Below the pieces are notes generated by a model. The model ran no database searches. It worked only from the letters and a program-made list of their open reading frames with translations, and was not told the origin of the DNA. A program made the position numbers and the translations under genes. Below, piece after piece: positions 7,813-15,553 of a DNA stretch of 28,322 nucleotides (position 1 is its first letter; every line of letters begins with the position of its first letter). This DNA comes from an uncultured Clostridia bacterium (lineage in GTDB: Bacteria > Bacillota > Clostridia > Oscillospirales > Oscillospiraceae): contig CANDEH010000019.1 of NCBI GenBank assembly GCA_947383645.1, positions 1 to 28,322 of the forward strand. Direction: 5' to 3'.

Positions 7813-9324
7813 TTAAGATGTCTGGGCCGTGTCGCTGCGGACGCTGGCCAGCGACATGATCTGCTCCTCGGTGACGCCCTGATAGTCCAGCTCGCCCATC
7901 ACCCGGCCCTCCCGCATGACCAGGATGCGGTCGCTGATGCCGATGATCTCCGGCAGCTCCGAGGAGACCATGATGATGGTGCCGCCCTTGGCCACGAAGT
8001 CGTTCATCAGGCGGTAGAACTCGCTCTTGGCGTTGACGTCGATGCCCCGGGTGGGCTCGTCAAGGATGAGGATATCGGAGTTGGCGATCAGCCACTTGGC
8101 CAGGATGACCTTCTGCTGGTTGCCGCCGGAGAGGTTGGCGATGGTGGCCTGGATGCTGGGCGTCTTCACCCCCAGCTTCTCCACGAACTCCTGGGAGACC
8201 TGCTTCTCCCACAGGAAATCCAGAAAGCCCAGGGGCTTTTTGTGGTAGATGAGGCTGGGCAGGACCTCGTTGTCCTTGACCATGGCCTGGAGCATGAGCC
8301 CCGTGGTCCGCCGGTCCTCGGTGACCATGCCGATGCGCTCGGCGATGGCCTCCCGGGGGGAGCGGAAGCGGACCTCCTTCCCCCGGACCACCACCCTGCC
8401 GCTGTCCGCCTGCCGGGCGCCGAAGATAGTCTCCATGACCTCGGTGCGCCCGGCGCCGATGAGCCCGGCGATGCCCAGAATCTCCCCGGAGTAGGCGGAG
8501 AAGGACACGTCCTGAAAGTGGCGGCCCAGGCTGAGCCCCTCCACCCGCAGTGTCTCCTCCCCCCGCTTGTGGGGGACGCGGTTGTAGTAGTCCTTCATCT
8601 CCCGGCCCACCATCTTGGCCACCAGCTCCGCCTCGGTGATCTCGCTGAGGGGCTGGGTGAGGACGAAGGTGCCGTCCCGGAGGATGGTGGCCCGGTCGCA
8701 GATCTCATAGATCTCCTTCATCCGGTGGGATATGTAGATCACCGCCACGTTCTTCTCCTTCAGGCGGCGGATCTGGGTGAACAGGGCGTTGATCTCGTGG
8801 TCGGACAGGGACGAGGTGGGCTCGTCCATGACCACCACCTTGGCGTTCTTCATGACGATCTTGGCGATCTCCGCCATCTGCTGCTGGGCGGCGGTGAGGT
8901 CCCTGGCCACGTCGGTGGCCCGGATGCTCACCCCCATCTCGTCCAGCACCCGCTGGGCCTCCTGGTTCATCCGCTTCCGGTCCAGAAAGACGCCGTCCTT
9001 CCTGGTGGGCTCCACCCCCAGGAACATGTTCTCCGCCACCGTCAGGTCGTTGGCGATGCTCAGCTCCTGGTGGATGACGGCGATGCCGGCCTCCAACGCC
9101 TGGCCGGGGCTTGTGAAGTGGGTCTCCTGCCCCTCCAGAATGACCTTCCCCTCCGTGGCGGTGTAGACGCCGGAGAGGATCTTGATGAGGGTCGATTTTC
9201 CCGCGCCGTTCTCCCCCATGAGGGCGTGGACCTCTCCGGGGTAGAAGTCAATGGAGATATCGCTGAGGGCGCGGACGCCGGGGAAGATCTTGGTGATGTT
9301 GACTGCCTGGATGCAGGGCTGCAT
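7813..9324 (-). CDS. Sugar ABC transporter ATP-binding protein, RbsA/MglA family
   Basis: A 503-residue cytoplasmic ATPase with two fused nucleotide-binding domains. The first has Walker A GENGAGKST (about residues 38-46), an atypical signature region TAAQQQMAEIAK and Walker B VVVMDEPTSSL. The second has a degenerate P-loop region (GIAGLIGAGRTEV), a clear LSGGNQQKVILAKWL signature and ILILDEPTRGIDV. This asymmetry is normal for RbsA/MglA/XylG proteins. The ATG at 9324 follows GGGAGGAG; the open frame extends 38 codons upstream through non-coding sequence. It is 380 bases downstream of the binding-protein gene, a large gap for one operon that holds a hairpin and a repeat element. Confidence 0.95.
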   Translation of the reverse strand: MQPCIQAVNITKIFPGVRALSDISIDFYPGEVHALMGENGAGKSTLIKILSGVYTATEGKVILEGQETHFTSPGQALEAGIAVIHQELSIANDLTVAENMFLGVEPTRKDGVFLDRKRMNQEAQRVLDEMGVSIRATDVARDLTAAQQQMAEIAKIVMKNAKVVVMDEPTSSLSDHEINALFTQIRRLKEKNVAVIYISHRMKEIYEICDRATILRDGTFVLTQPLSEITEAELVAKMVGREMKDYYNRVPHKRGEETLRVEGLSLGRHFQDVSFSAYSGEILGIAGLIGAGRTEVMETIFGARQADSGRVVVRGKEVRFRSPREAIAERIGMVTEDRRTTGLMLQAMVKDNEVLPSLIYHKKPLGFLDFLWEKQVSQEFVEKLGVKTPSIQATIANLSGGNQQKVILAKWLIANSDILILDEPTRGIDVNAKSEFYRLMNDFVAKGGTIIMVSSELPEIIGISDRILVMREGRVMGELDYQGVTEEQIMSLASVRSDTAQTS

Positions 9325-9464
9325 CGGCTCTCCTCCCTTCTTTTTTATAAAAACGCCTATACTTTTGCTGCGCAGGCGCTTCGGGGCGTTCGATCTCACT
9401 CGAGACGGGCTTCGCCCCCTCGGGCTCCCCCGTGGCACAGTGGCGCAACTGGCCGCACTGCAAG

Positions 9465-9635
9465 TTTTTAAGAAGCTGTACCAATAGGCTCAACACACAT
9501 CTTCGCAGCTAAATAGCCGCTGACTGCGTTGAAAAATCTTGAAATACACCGAGTGTTTCTGCGATTTTTTGCCCTGTTATCTCCAATTTTATCTCGCAAA
9601 TCTGTATGCTTCACCTATTGCTACAGCTTCTAAAA
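9465..9635 (+). repeat. MITE-like element with terminal inverted repeats (family 3, copy 1)
   Basis: The segment is bounded by imperfect inverted repeats: AGAAGCTGTACCAATAGG at 9471-9488 and its complement at 9614-9631, with one mismatch in 18 and T-/A-runs outside. The interior from about 9490 (including GACTGCGTTGAAAAATCTTG and CTGCGATTTTTTGCC) is homologous to the reverse complement of 19091-19216. It has no open frame of note. It sits between the binding-protein and ATPase genes. The rest of 9325-9464 shows only the ATPase ribosome binding site and GC-rich sequence without a recognisable feature. Confidence 0.65.
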
Positions 9636-9670
9636 GGTCAGCGCGCCTGCCAAAGCCGGCAGGCGCGCCT
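9632..9670 (-). terminator. Intercistronic hairpin downstream of the binding-protein gene
   Basis: On the minus strand GCGCGCCTGCC pairs with GGCAGGCGCGC around a GGCTTT loop (9641-9668), followed by TGACCTTTTAG. The T-run is short and comes from the end of the neighbouring repeat element. In ABC operons such hairpins after the binding-protein gene often cause partial termination or protect the 3' end, giving more binding protein than membrane components. That role is inferred here. Confidence 0.55.
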
Positions 9671-9704
9671 CGACAGCTAAACGATGTACACTTGGCGCCT
9701 AAAC

Positions 9705-10721
9705 TCAGGCCTTGGCGTTGGAGGCGTCCACCAGATAGGGGGCAATCAGAATGGTGCTCTCAGGCACGGAACCGTTCTTCAGATAGTCCACCATCTGGGT
9801 GGCGATCTGATAGCCGATCTGATAGGGGTCCTGGGCCACGTCGCCCACCCAGATCTTGCCGTTCTCGGCGTCCAGAATGGCCTCGTGGGCCTCGGGGTTG
9901 GCGTCGAAGCCGATCATCTTGGTGGTGGCGGCGGCGTTCTTGATGGCGGCCATAGCGCCGATGCAGGCGGGATCGCCCACGGTGAAGATCACGGCCATGT
10001 CGGGATACTCAACCAGAGCGCCGTCCATCAGGGCCTGGGCGGTGTCGGCGTCGCCCTTGTAGTTGCCGATGTTGACGATATTCAGGTTGTACTTGTCCTT
10101 GTACTCGTTGACCACGCTGTACCAGCCGTTCTCACGGTCGATGCAGGACTGGGGCTCGGGATAGCCGATGATGCCGATGGTGGCGCCATTGGTCATGCCC
10201 ATGTCCTCCAGCAGCTTGATGCAGGCCCGGCCGCCCACGGCGCCGCCCTCGTAGTTGTCGGTGCCCACGAAGCACTTCACCACGTCCGTCAGGTCGGTGG
10301 TGCAGTCGAAGGTGAACATGGGGACGCCCTCCTTGTCGGCGTTGACAATGGCGTTGGTGCAGCCGGCGGGCTCGTTGCAGGCCAGGGAGATGGCGTCGCA
10401 CTCGTCCACCACCAGATCCTCAATCCGCTGAGAGGCGATGTCGCCCTTCAGATCGGACTCCAGCACCACGGCCTCAAAGCCCAGGTCCTTGGCGGCGGCG
10501 TTGATGCCGTCCTCAATGGAGCAGTAGAAGGCGTGCTCGCGGGAGCCCAGAATGAAGCCCAGCTTGTAGGAGCCGTCAGAGGGCTCGCCGGCGTCGCCGC
10601 CGGAGGGCTGGTTGGCGCTGTCGCCGGGGTTGTTGTTGGCGGGCGGCTCGTTCTTCTGGCCGCAGGCGACCAGAGACAGGATCATGCACATCGCCAAGAG
10701 CAGAGTCAGCAGTCTTTTCAT
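9705..10721 (-). CDS. Sugar-binding lipoprotein of ABC importer (RbsB-like)
   Basis: A 338-residue periplasmic-binding-protein-like lipoprotein anchored outside the cell membrane. The signal peptide (MKRLLTLLLAMCMILSL) ends in the lipobox LVAC with C20 as the lipidated cysteine, then a Pro/Asn/Gly-rich linker to about residue 55. The mature part follows the type I binding fold (Peripla_BP_4): YKLGFILGSREHAFYC, a DAISLACNEPAGC segment, IGIIGYPEPQSC and MIGFDANPEAHEAI. The start at 10721 is 7 bases after GGAGG and begins the signal peptide; the frame opens 5 codons earlier. First gene of the minus-strand operon, behind a TTGACA/TATTAT promoter with a leader of about 128 bases. Ligand unknown. 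Confidence 0.93.
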   Translation of the reverse strand: MKRLLTLLLAMCMILSLVACGQKNEPPANNNPGDSANQPSGGDAGEPSDGSYKLGFILGSREHAFYCSIEDGINAAAKDLGFEAVVLESDLKGDIASQRIEDLVVDECDAISLACNEPAGCTNAIVNADKEGVPMFTFDCTTDLTDVVKCFVGTDNYEGGAVGGRACIKLLEDMGMTNGATIGIIGYPEPQSCIDRENGWYSVVNEYKDKYNLNIVNIGNYKGDADTAQALMDGALVEYPDMAVIFTVGDPACIGAMAAIKNAAATTKMIGFDANPEAHEAILDAENGKIWVGDVAQDPYQIGYQIATQMVDYLKNGSVPESTILIAPYLVDASNAKA

Positions 10722-10831
10722 CGTAGTATCCTCCATATGTAGTATTAAATTTCAGCCCGCAGGCTGGAATTCACGCAAGAGGTGCGCCGCACTGTCATTC
10801 CATTTACTTTCGTTTATTTGCGAATATTTGC

Positions 10832-10860
10832 TTGCTTATTTTTGGTTGTGATGCTATAAT
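10832..10860 (+). promoter_or_regulatory. Promoter of the PfkB-GatZ-DUF4432-GatY operon
   Basis: TTGCTT at 10832-10837, a 17-base spacer, then an extended -10 TGCTATAAT (hexamer TATAAT 10855-10860). Expected start near 10867, leaving a leader of about 112 bases before the ATG at 10979. The -10 box overlaps that of the minus-strand promoter. Dyads in the leader: 10903-10915 (CCAAAA-A-TTTTGG) and 10915-10926 (GGCAT-CA-ATGCC). Confidence 0.75.
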
Positions 10861-10884
10861 AGCAACAGCTTGTAAAAATGTCAA
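10856..10884 (-). promoter_or_regulatory. Promoter of the sugar importer operon, overlapping the divergent promoter
   Basis: On the minus strand a consensus TTGACA (10879-10884), a 17-base spacer and TATTAT (10856-10861). Expected start near 10849, about 128 bases before the binding-protein ATG. Five of six -10 positions are shared with the opposing promoter. TTTCGTTT at 10808-10815 and AAACGAAA at 10945-10952 flank the pair and could be sites for the DeoR-type regulator. Confidence 0.78.
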
Positions 10885-10978
10885 TAGTTTTTCGCCAACT
10901 CTCCAAAAATTTTGGGCATCAATGCCAATAGTTCTGCTGCCGGCAAACGAAAACGAACAGAAACGGAGGAAAGTGCGC

Positions 10979-11953
10979 ATGTACGACATCATTACCATCG
11001 GGGAAATCCTGGCGGAGATCCTGACGGACCATGTGGGCCAGGTCTTCTATGAGCCGGGCCGGCTGCTGGGCCCCTACCCCAGCGGCGCGCCGGCCATCTT
11101 CATCGACCAGGCCGCCCGCATGGGGGCCAGCACCGCCATCGTGGCCAAGGTGGGGGAGGACGACTTCGCCCGGGTCAACCTGGATCGGCTGCGCCGGGAC
11201 GGCGTGGACGTGTCCCACGTGATTACCACGCCGGACAACAGCACCGGCGTGGCCTTCGTCACCTACTTTGCCGACGGGGAGCGGCAGTTCATCTTTCACT
11301 TCTCCCACGCGGCCTGCGGCGAGCTGTGCCCGGCGGACGTGGACAGCGGCCTCATCCGCCAGGCCCGGTACCTCCACATCATGGGCTGCTCCATCACCGG
11401 CAGCCCCACCATGGGCGAGGCCATCATGCGCGCTGTCCGGGAGGCAAAGGCCGCCGGCGTGGGCATCAGCTTCGACCCCAACATCCGTCCGGAGCTGCTG
11501 AAGGGACAGATCATGGCCTACTACCGGGAGATCCTGGAGGCCTGCGACGTGCTGCTCACCGGCAAGAGCGAGCTGCGCCTGCTGCTGGGGGAGGACTTTG
11601 ACGGCGCCGTAGGGCAGCTGCTCTCGCAGAAGGACCGGATCGTCGTCATCAAGGACGGATCCCGGGGCACGGAGCTCTACACCCGGCGGGAGGCCTTCCG
11701 CATCGGCACCTATCCCGCTCAGGAGGCAGACCCCACCGGGGCGGGGGACTGCTTCGACGCCACCTTCCTCTCCGGCCTCTGCCAGGAGCTCGATCTGGAG
11801 ACCTGCGTGCGCCGGGGCAACGCCGCCGGGGCCAAGGCCGTGGAGAAGCGGGGCCCCATGGAGGGCAACACCACCCGGGAGGAGCTGGAGGCGTTCATGG
11901 CCTCCGCGGCCGAGCCGGAGACCCGGGTTCTGGCCGTTCCCCTCCGGACCTGA
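10979..11953 (+). CDS. PfkB-family sugar kinase (tagatose/ketose kinase-like)
   Basis: A 324-residue ATP-dependent sugar kinase of the ribokinase/PfkB fold. It has the N-terminal IITIGEILAEI strand, the PYPSGAPAIFIDQAARMGA segment with the glycine-rich sugar site, VAKVGEDDFARVNLDRLR, and the C-terminal signature DPTGAGDCFDATF with catalytic D257. The SGAPAIFIDQ and HIMGCS wording resembles kinases annotated as tagatose kinases. The ATG at 10979 follows GGAGGA by 8 bases; the open frame runs 49 codons further up through the promoter and is not coding. It leads the plus-strand operon, and the next gene starts 30 bases after its stop. Phosphorylation of a ketohexose or ketose phosphate fits the GatZ- and GatY-like neighbours; the exact substrate is inferred. 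Confidence 0.9.
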   Translation: MYDIITIGEILAEILTDHVGQVFYEPGRLLGPYPSGAPAIFIDQAARMGASTAIVAKVGEDDFARVNLDRLRRDGVDVSHVITTPDNSTGVAFVTYFADGERQFIFHFSHAACGELCPADVDSGLIRQARYLHIMGCSITGSPTMGEAIMRAVREAKAAGVGISFDPNIRPELLKGQIMAYYREILEACDVLLTGKSELRLLLGEDFDGAVGQLLSQKDRIVVIKDGSRGTELYTRREAFRIGTYPAQEADPTGAGDCFDATFLSGLCQELDLETCVRRGNAAGAKAVEKRGPMEGNTTREELEAFMASAAEPETRVLAVPLRT

Positions 11954-11983
11954 GTGGCAAAACAGACAGGGAGGCGTATACAT

Positions 11984-13291
11984 ATGGCTGATCTGCATGC
12001 AATTCTGTCCGGGCGGCAGCGGGAGCAGCGGGGACTGTTCTGCGTCTGCTCGGCCAGCGAGCTGGTGATCCGCGCCGCGGCGCGCCACGCCGCCGCCTGG
12101 AACTACACCGTCTCTATCGAGGCCACCGCCAACCAGGTGGACCAGTTCGGCGGCTACACCGGCCTCCGCCCGGCGGACTACGTCCAGAGGGTGGAGGAGC
12201 TGGCCCGCTCCGAGGGCCTGCCCCGGGACCGCCTGGTCCTGGGCGGGGATCATCTGGGCCCGCTGACCTGGTGCCGCCTTCCGGAGGCGGAGGCCATGGC
12301 CCGGGCGGAGGAGCTCCTCCGCGCCTACGTGCTGGCCGGCTTTGAGAAGATCCACCTTGACACCAGCATGCGCCTGGGGGACGACGACCCGGAGGCCCCC
12401 CTGGACGTGGCGGTGTGCGCCCGGCGGGGGGCCCGTCTGGCCCAGGTAGTCTGGGACGCCTTCGCCCGCCGCCGCCGGGAGCACCCGGACAGCCCCCGGC
12501 CGGTTCTGGTGATCGGCAGCGAGGTGCCCATCCCCGGCGGCAGCCGCTTCCACGAGGACTCCGTCACCCCCACCGCGCCGGAGGACTTCCGCCGGCAGCT
12601 GGACGCCTTCCGGGATGCCTTTCACCGGGCGGGGGTGCCCTTTGACGACGTGGCGGCCTTCGTGGTGCAGCCCGGGGTGGAGTTCGGGGACGACTTCGTC
12701 TGCCAGTACGACAGCGCCGCCGCCGCCGGCCTGATGGCCAGCCGCCAGGGGGAGCGGGTGGTCTTCGAGGGCCACTCCACCGACTACCAGACCCAGCAGA
12801 GCCTCGCCGCCCTGGTGGCCGACAGCGTATCCATATTGAAGGTGGGCCCGGCCCTCACCTTCGCCCTGCGGGAGGGTCTGTCCCTGCTGGAGGCCGTAGA
12901 GCGGGAGCTGCGCACAGAGCGCCCCTCCGGCTTCCGGGAGGCCCTCCTGGCGGCCATGGACGCCGACGACCGGAACTGGCGGGGCTACTACGCCGGCACG
13001 CCGGCGGAGGTGGCCTACAAGAAGCTCTACAGCTACTCCGACCGCTGCCGCTACTACCTGCCCCAGCCGGGGCCCCAGCGGGCGATTGACGCCCTGCTGC
13101 GCAGCCTGGAGGAGATCCCCCCCGCCCTGCTCAGCCAGTACTTCCCCCGGCAGTACCGGCGGTACATGGAGGGCCGTCTGAAACCCGGTGCGCTGCCGGT
13201 GCTCTGCGACCGGGTGGGAGACGTGCTGGAGAGCTACGCCCGCGCCTGCGGCATCGCGCCGCCGCAGGCGGAGGCGGCTATCGAACGATGA
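11984..13291 (+). CDS. gatZ: GatZ/KbaZ-like protein (tagatose-bisphosphate aldolase subunit or tagatose-6-phosphate 4-epimerase)
   Basis: A 435-residue protein of the GatZ/KbaZ TIM-barrel family. Recognisable parts are the GLFCVCSASELVIRAAARHA start, a VSIEATANQVDQFGGYTG motif, LGGDHLGPLTW, FEKIHLDTSMRLGDD, VIGSEVPIPGG and FEGHSTDYQT. In E. coli GatZ/KbaZ supports the GatY/KbaY aldolase; in Agrobacterium a relative beside a tagatose kinase was shown to be a D-tagatose-6-phosphate 4-epimerase. Both partners, a PfkB kinase and a GatY aldolase, are present here, so either role is possible. The ATG at 11984 has AGGGAGG 9 bases before it; a GTG at 11954 lacks such a site. Family call firm, catalytic role uncertain. 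Confidence 0.9.
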   Translation: MADLHAILSGRQREQRGLFCVCSASELVIRAAARHAAAWNYTVSIEATANQVDQFGGYTGLRPADYVQRVEELARSEGLPRDRLVLGGDHLGPLTWCRLPEAEAMARAEELLRAYVLAGFEKIHLDTSMRLGDDDPEAPLDVAVCARRGARLAQVVWDAFARRRREHPDSPRPVLVIGSEVPIPGGSRFHEDSVTPTAPEDFRRQLDAFRDAFHRAGVPFDDVAAFVVQPGVEFGDDFVCQYDSAAAAGLMASRQGERVVFEGHSTDYQTQQSLAALVADSVSILKVGPALTFALREGLSLLEAVERELRTERPSGFREALLAAMDADDRNWRGYYAGTPAEVAYKKLYSYSDRCRYYLPQPGPQRAIDALLRSLEEIPPALLSQYFPRQYRRYMEGRLKPGALPVLCDRVGDVLESYARACGIAPPQAEAAIER

Positions 13292-13306
13292 GAGGAGGAC
13301 AACAGC

Positions 13307-14335
13307 ATGGCACAAGTCTTTGGCAAGCATCTGACAAAGCGGGAAATCCTGGACCGGGTGGGGAACATCTCCACGCTGGCGGGGATCACCCGCATGACCC
13401 GGGAGGACGGCCGGTGTCTGGGCCTGCGGACCTACGAGGTGGTCAACGGCCCTCTGCGCTTCTCCGTCCACATTGACAAGTGCATGGATTTAGGCAGCCT
13501 CTACTTCGAGGGGATGCCCATGCATTTTCTCTCCCGCCCGGGCCACTTTCAAAACGGCTGGTACAGCGACGGGGAGAACGCCCCCCGGAGCATCAGCGGC
13601 GGGATGATGTTCACCTGTGGGCTGGGCAACGTGGGGCCCCGGCAGGATCTGGCCGGGGGCCGGACTCTGCCCCAGCACGGGCGCATCCGCAACTCCCCCG
13701 CCGTCACCGACGGCGCCCGCTGCCGCTGGGAGGGGGACGAGTACATCCTGGAGCTCTTCGGCGAGATGCGGGAGGCGGAGCTCTTCGGGGAGAACCTGGT
13801 CCTCCGCCGGACCATCACCACCCGCCTGGGGGAGAGCGCCATCCACATCCACGACGAGATCGAGAACGAGGGCACCGACCCAGCCCCCCTGATGCTGATG
13901 TACCACTGCAACGCCGGCTACCCCCTGCTGGACGCGGACAGCCTCCTGCGCATCACGCCCACGGAGACCGCCTGCCGGGACGAAATCGCGGAGCGGGGGC
14001 GTCTGGAGGAGGACCTCCGGGTCTTCGGCCCGCCGGTACCGGGTTACCCGGAGCAGGTCTTCTACCACCGCCTGCCCGCCGAGGACGGGGTATGCCACGC
14101 GGTGCTCATGAACCCCGGCCTGGGCCTGGAGCTGGACATCGGCTTCTCCGTCAGGGAGCTGCCCTACCTCATCCACTGGAAGTGCCGGGCCGCCGGGGAC
14201 TATGTCACCGGCATCGAGCCCTCCAACTGCCACCCGGAGGGCCAGGCCAGGGAGCGGGAGAGCGGCACGCTGCGCGTGCTGGAGCCGGGGGAGGTCGCCG
14301 AGACGGATCTCTGGTTCACCCTGCGCAAGGGATAG
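13307..14335 (+). CDS. DUF4432 aldose-1-epimerase-like protein
   Basis: A 342-residue protein of the galactose-mutarotase-like beta-sandwich superfamily, DUF4432 type. It shows SGGMMFTCGLGNVGP, a PQHGRIRNSPA segment, the central HDEIENEGTDPAPLMLMYHC strand pair followed by NAGYPLL, and a C-terminal VTGIEPSNCHPEGQA motif, where His and Glu residues usually line the sugar pocket. No signal peptide is seen, so it acts in the cytosol. Members occur in many sugar operons, where a mutarotase or epimerase role is presumed but seldom tested. The gene follows the GatZ-like gene by 15 bases with a GAGGAGG site and is probably co-transcribed with it. Confidence 0.85.
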   Translation: MAQVFGKHLTKREILDRVGNISTLAGITRMTREDGRCLGLRTYEVVNGPLRFSVHIDKCMDLGSLYFEGMPMHFLSRPGHFQNGWYSDGENAPRSISGGMMFTCGLGNVGPRQDLAGGRTLPQHGRIRNSPAVTDGARCRWEGDEYILELFGEMREAELFGENLVLRRTITTRLGESAIHIHDEIENEGTDPAPLMLMYHCNAGYPLLDADSLLRITPTETACRDEIAERGRLEEDLRVFGPPVPGYPEQVFYHRLPAEDGVCHAVLMNPGLGLELDIGFSVRELPYLIHWKCRAAGDYVTGIEPSNCHPEGQARERESGTLRVLEPGEVAETDLWFTLRKG

Positions 14336-14402
14336 ACAGCGGGGCCCTTTCGTGCTATTGTACTCCGTAGATCAACCTAAAAATGGAAAAGAGGGATACA
14401 CT

Positions 14403-15263
14403 ATGTCGCTGGTCAACAGCAGAGAGCTCTTAAAGGACGCCCAGGCCCACGGCTACGCCGTCGGCGCGTTCAACGTGGAGAATATGGAGATGATGCAGGC
14501 GGTGGTGGCGGCGGCGGAGGCCGAGGACGCGCCTCTGATGCTGCAAACCACCCCCTCCACCCTGCGCTACGCCGGTCCCGCGGTCTTCGCGGCCATGGCC
14601 CGGGCCATCGCCGGCGCGGCCAAAGTGCCCGTGGCGATCCACCTGGACCACGGGGACAGCTTCGAGCTGTGCCGCCGGGCCGCCTGGGATGGCTACACCT
14701 CCCTGATGATCGACGGATCCAAGCTGCCCCTGGAGGAGAACATCGCCCTGGTGCGCCGGGTGGTGCAGATGGCCGGGGACCAGCCCGGCCAGCCCGCCGT
14801 GGAGGCGGAGCTGGGCCGCCTGGGCGGCAAGGAGGACAGCCTGGAGGTAAAGCCCGGGGAGGACATCTACACCGATCCCGGCGAGGCCGCCCGGTTCACG
14901 GAGGAGACGGGGATCGACTCCCTGGCCGTGGCCATCGGCACCGCCCACGGCTTCTACAAGGGGAAGCCCAAGCTGGACTTTGACCGCCTCTCTCAGCTCC
15001 GGGACGCGGTGGCGGTGCCCCTGGTGCTCCACGGATCCTCCGGCGTCCCCGACGAGGACGTGCAGCGGGCCATCTCCCTGGGGGTGTGCAAGGTGAACTT
15101 CGCCACGGAGCTGCGGGCCGCCTACACCGCCGCCGTCCGGGAGGTCCTCGCCGCCGACGCGGCGCTGTACGACCCCAAGAAGTTCAACGGCCCGGGCCGC
15201 GACGCGGTAACTAAGCTGGTGCGCCACCGGATCGCCGTCTGCGGCGCCTGCAAGCGGGTATAG
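14403..15263 (+). CDS. gatY: Tagatose-bisphosphate aldolase, class II (GatY/KbaY-like)
   Basis: A 286-residue zinc-dependent aldolase that matches GatY/KbaY along its whole length: LLKDAQAHGYAVGAFN at the start, IHLDHGDSFELCRRA (metal histidines near residue 82), MIDGSKLPLEENI, VEAELGRLGGKED, SLAVAIGTAHGFYKGKPKLD, VPLVLHGSSGVPDEDVQRAI and the KVNFATEL phosphate loop, ending with IAVCGACKRV. The reaction is cleavage of D-tagatose 1,6-bisphosphate (or a related ketose bisphosphate) to DHAP and glyceraldehyde 3-phosphate. The ATG at 14403 follows AGAGGG; the longer open frame from 14202 overlaps the previous gene. Last gene of the plus-strand sugar operon. Confidence 0.92.
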   Translation: MSLVNSRELLKDAQAHGYAVGAFNVENMEMMQAVVAAAEAEDAPLMLQTTPSTLRYAGPAVFAAMARAIAGAAKVPVAIHLDHGDSFELCRRAAWDGYTSLMIDGSKLPLEENIALVRRVVQMAGDQPGQPAVEAELGRLGGKEDSLEVKPGEDIYTDPGEAARFTEETGIDSLAVAIGTAHGFYKGKPKLDFDRLSQLRDAVAVPLVLHGSSGVPDEDVQRAISLGVCKVNFATELRAAYTAAVREVLAADAALYDPKKFNGPGRDAVTKLVRHRIAVCGACKRV

Positions 15264-15340
15264 CCGCCCACCGTCTGTCTCTGGCGGCGGCGCCATAGGC
15301 AGCAGGCAGGAGACCCGTCAAAGTCTCCAGCGGAAAAGGA

Positions 15341-15546
15341 GGCGCAGGCCCGGCATAGCCGGGCCTGCGCCAGCTTGTCGAAAAAGTCTTTTCGCCAAGC
15401 TGGGGCGGATTTCAGAACTTCAAAAAAGTTCTGAAATCCGTTTGATTTGAATAGTGCAGGGAACCCTTCCTGGGTTCCCCGCACACACCCTTCCTTCCCG
15501 TTCTCCACAGTATCTGCGTTTTTCGACAGACTGAGGCGCAGGCCCG
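15341..15546 (+). repeat. Multi-hairpin intergenic element, family 2, copy B' (diverged)
   Basis: Downstream of gatY. H1 15341-15354 with 15358-15371 (14 bp, loop ATA); H2 15371-15384 with 15389-15402 (one mismatch); H3 15406-15420 with 15426-15440 (15 bp perfect); spacer TTTGATTTGA; H5 15459-15466 with 15472-15479 (loop TTCCT); a tail resembling ACACTATCCTCCTTACCGCC; then the left arm (15519-15546) of a 28-bp perfect stem. H1 and H3 stems have quite different sequence from copy A, yet remain paired. The bases 15264-15340 hold only a small GGAGAC-GTCTCC hairpin (15309-15328). Confidence 0.8.
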
Positions 15547-15553
15547 ACATAGC

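Noticed and set aside
10919..13471. 850-codon minus-strand frame opposite the PfkB and GatZ-like genes
   Set aside because: Antisense shadow crossing two clear genes and the promoter leader; no motif and no ribosome binding site of note.
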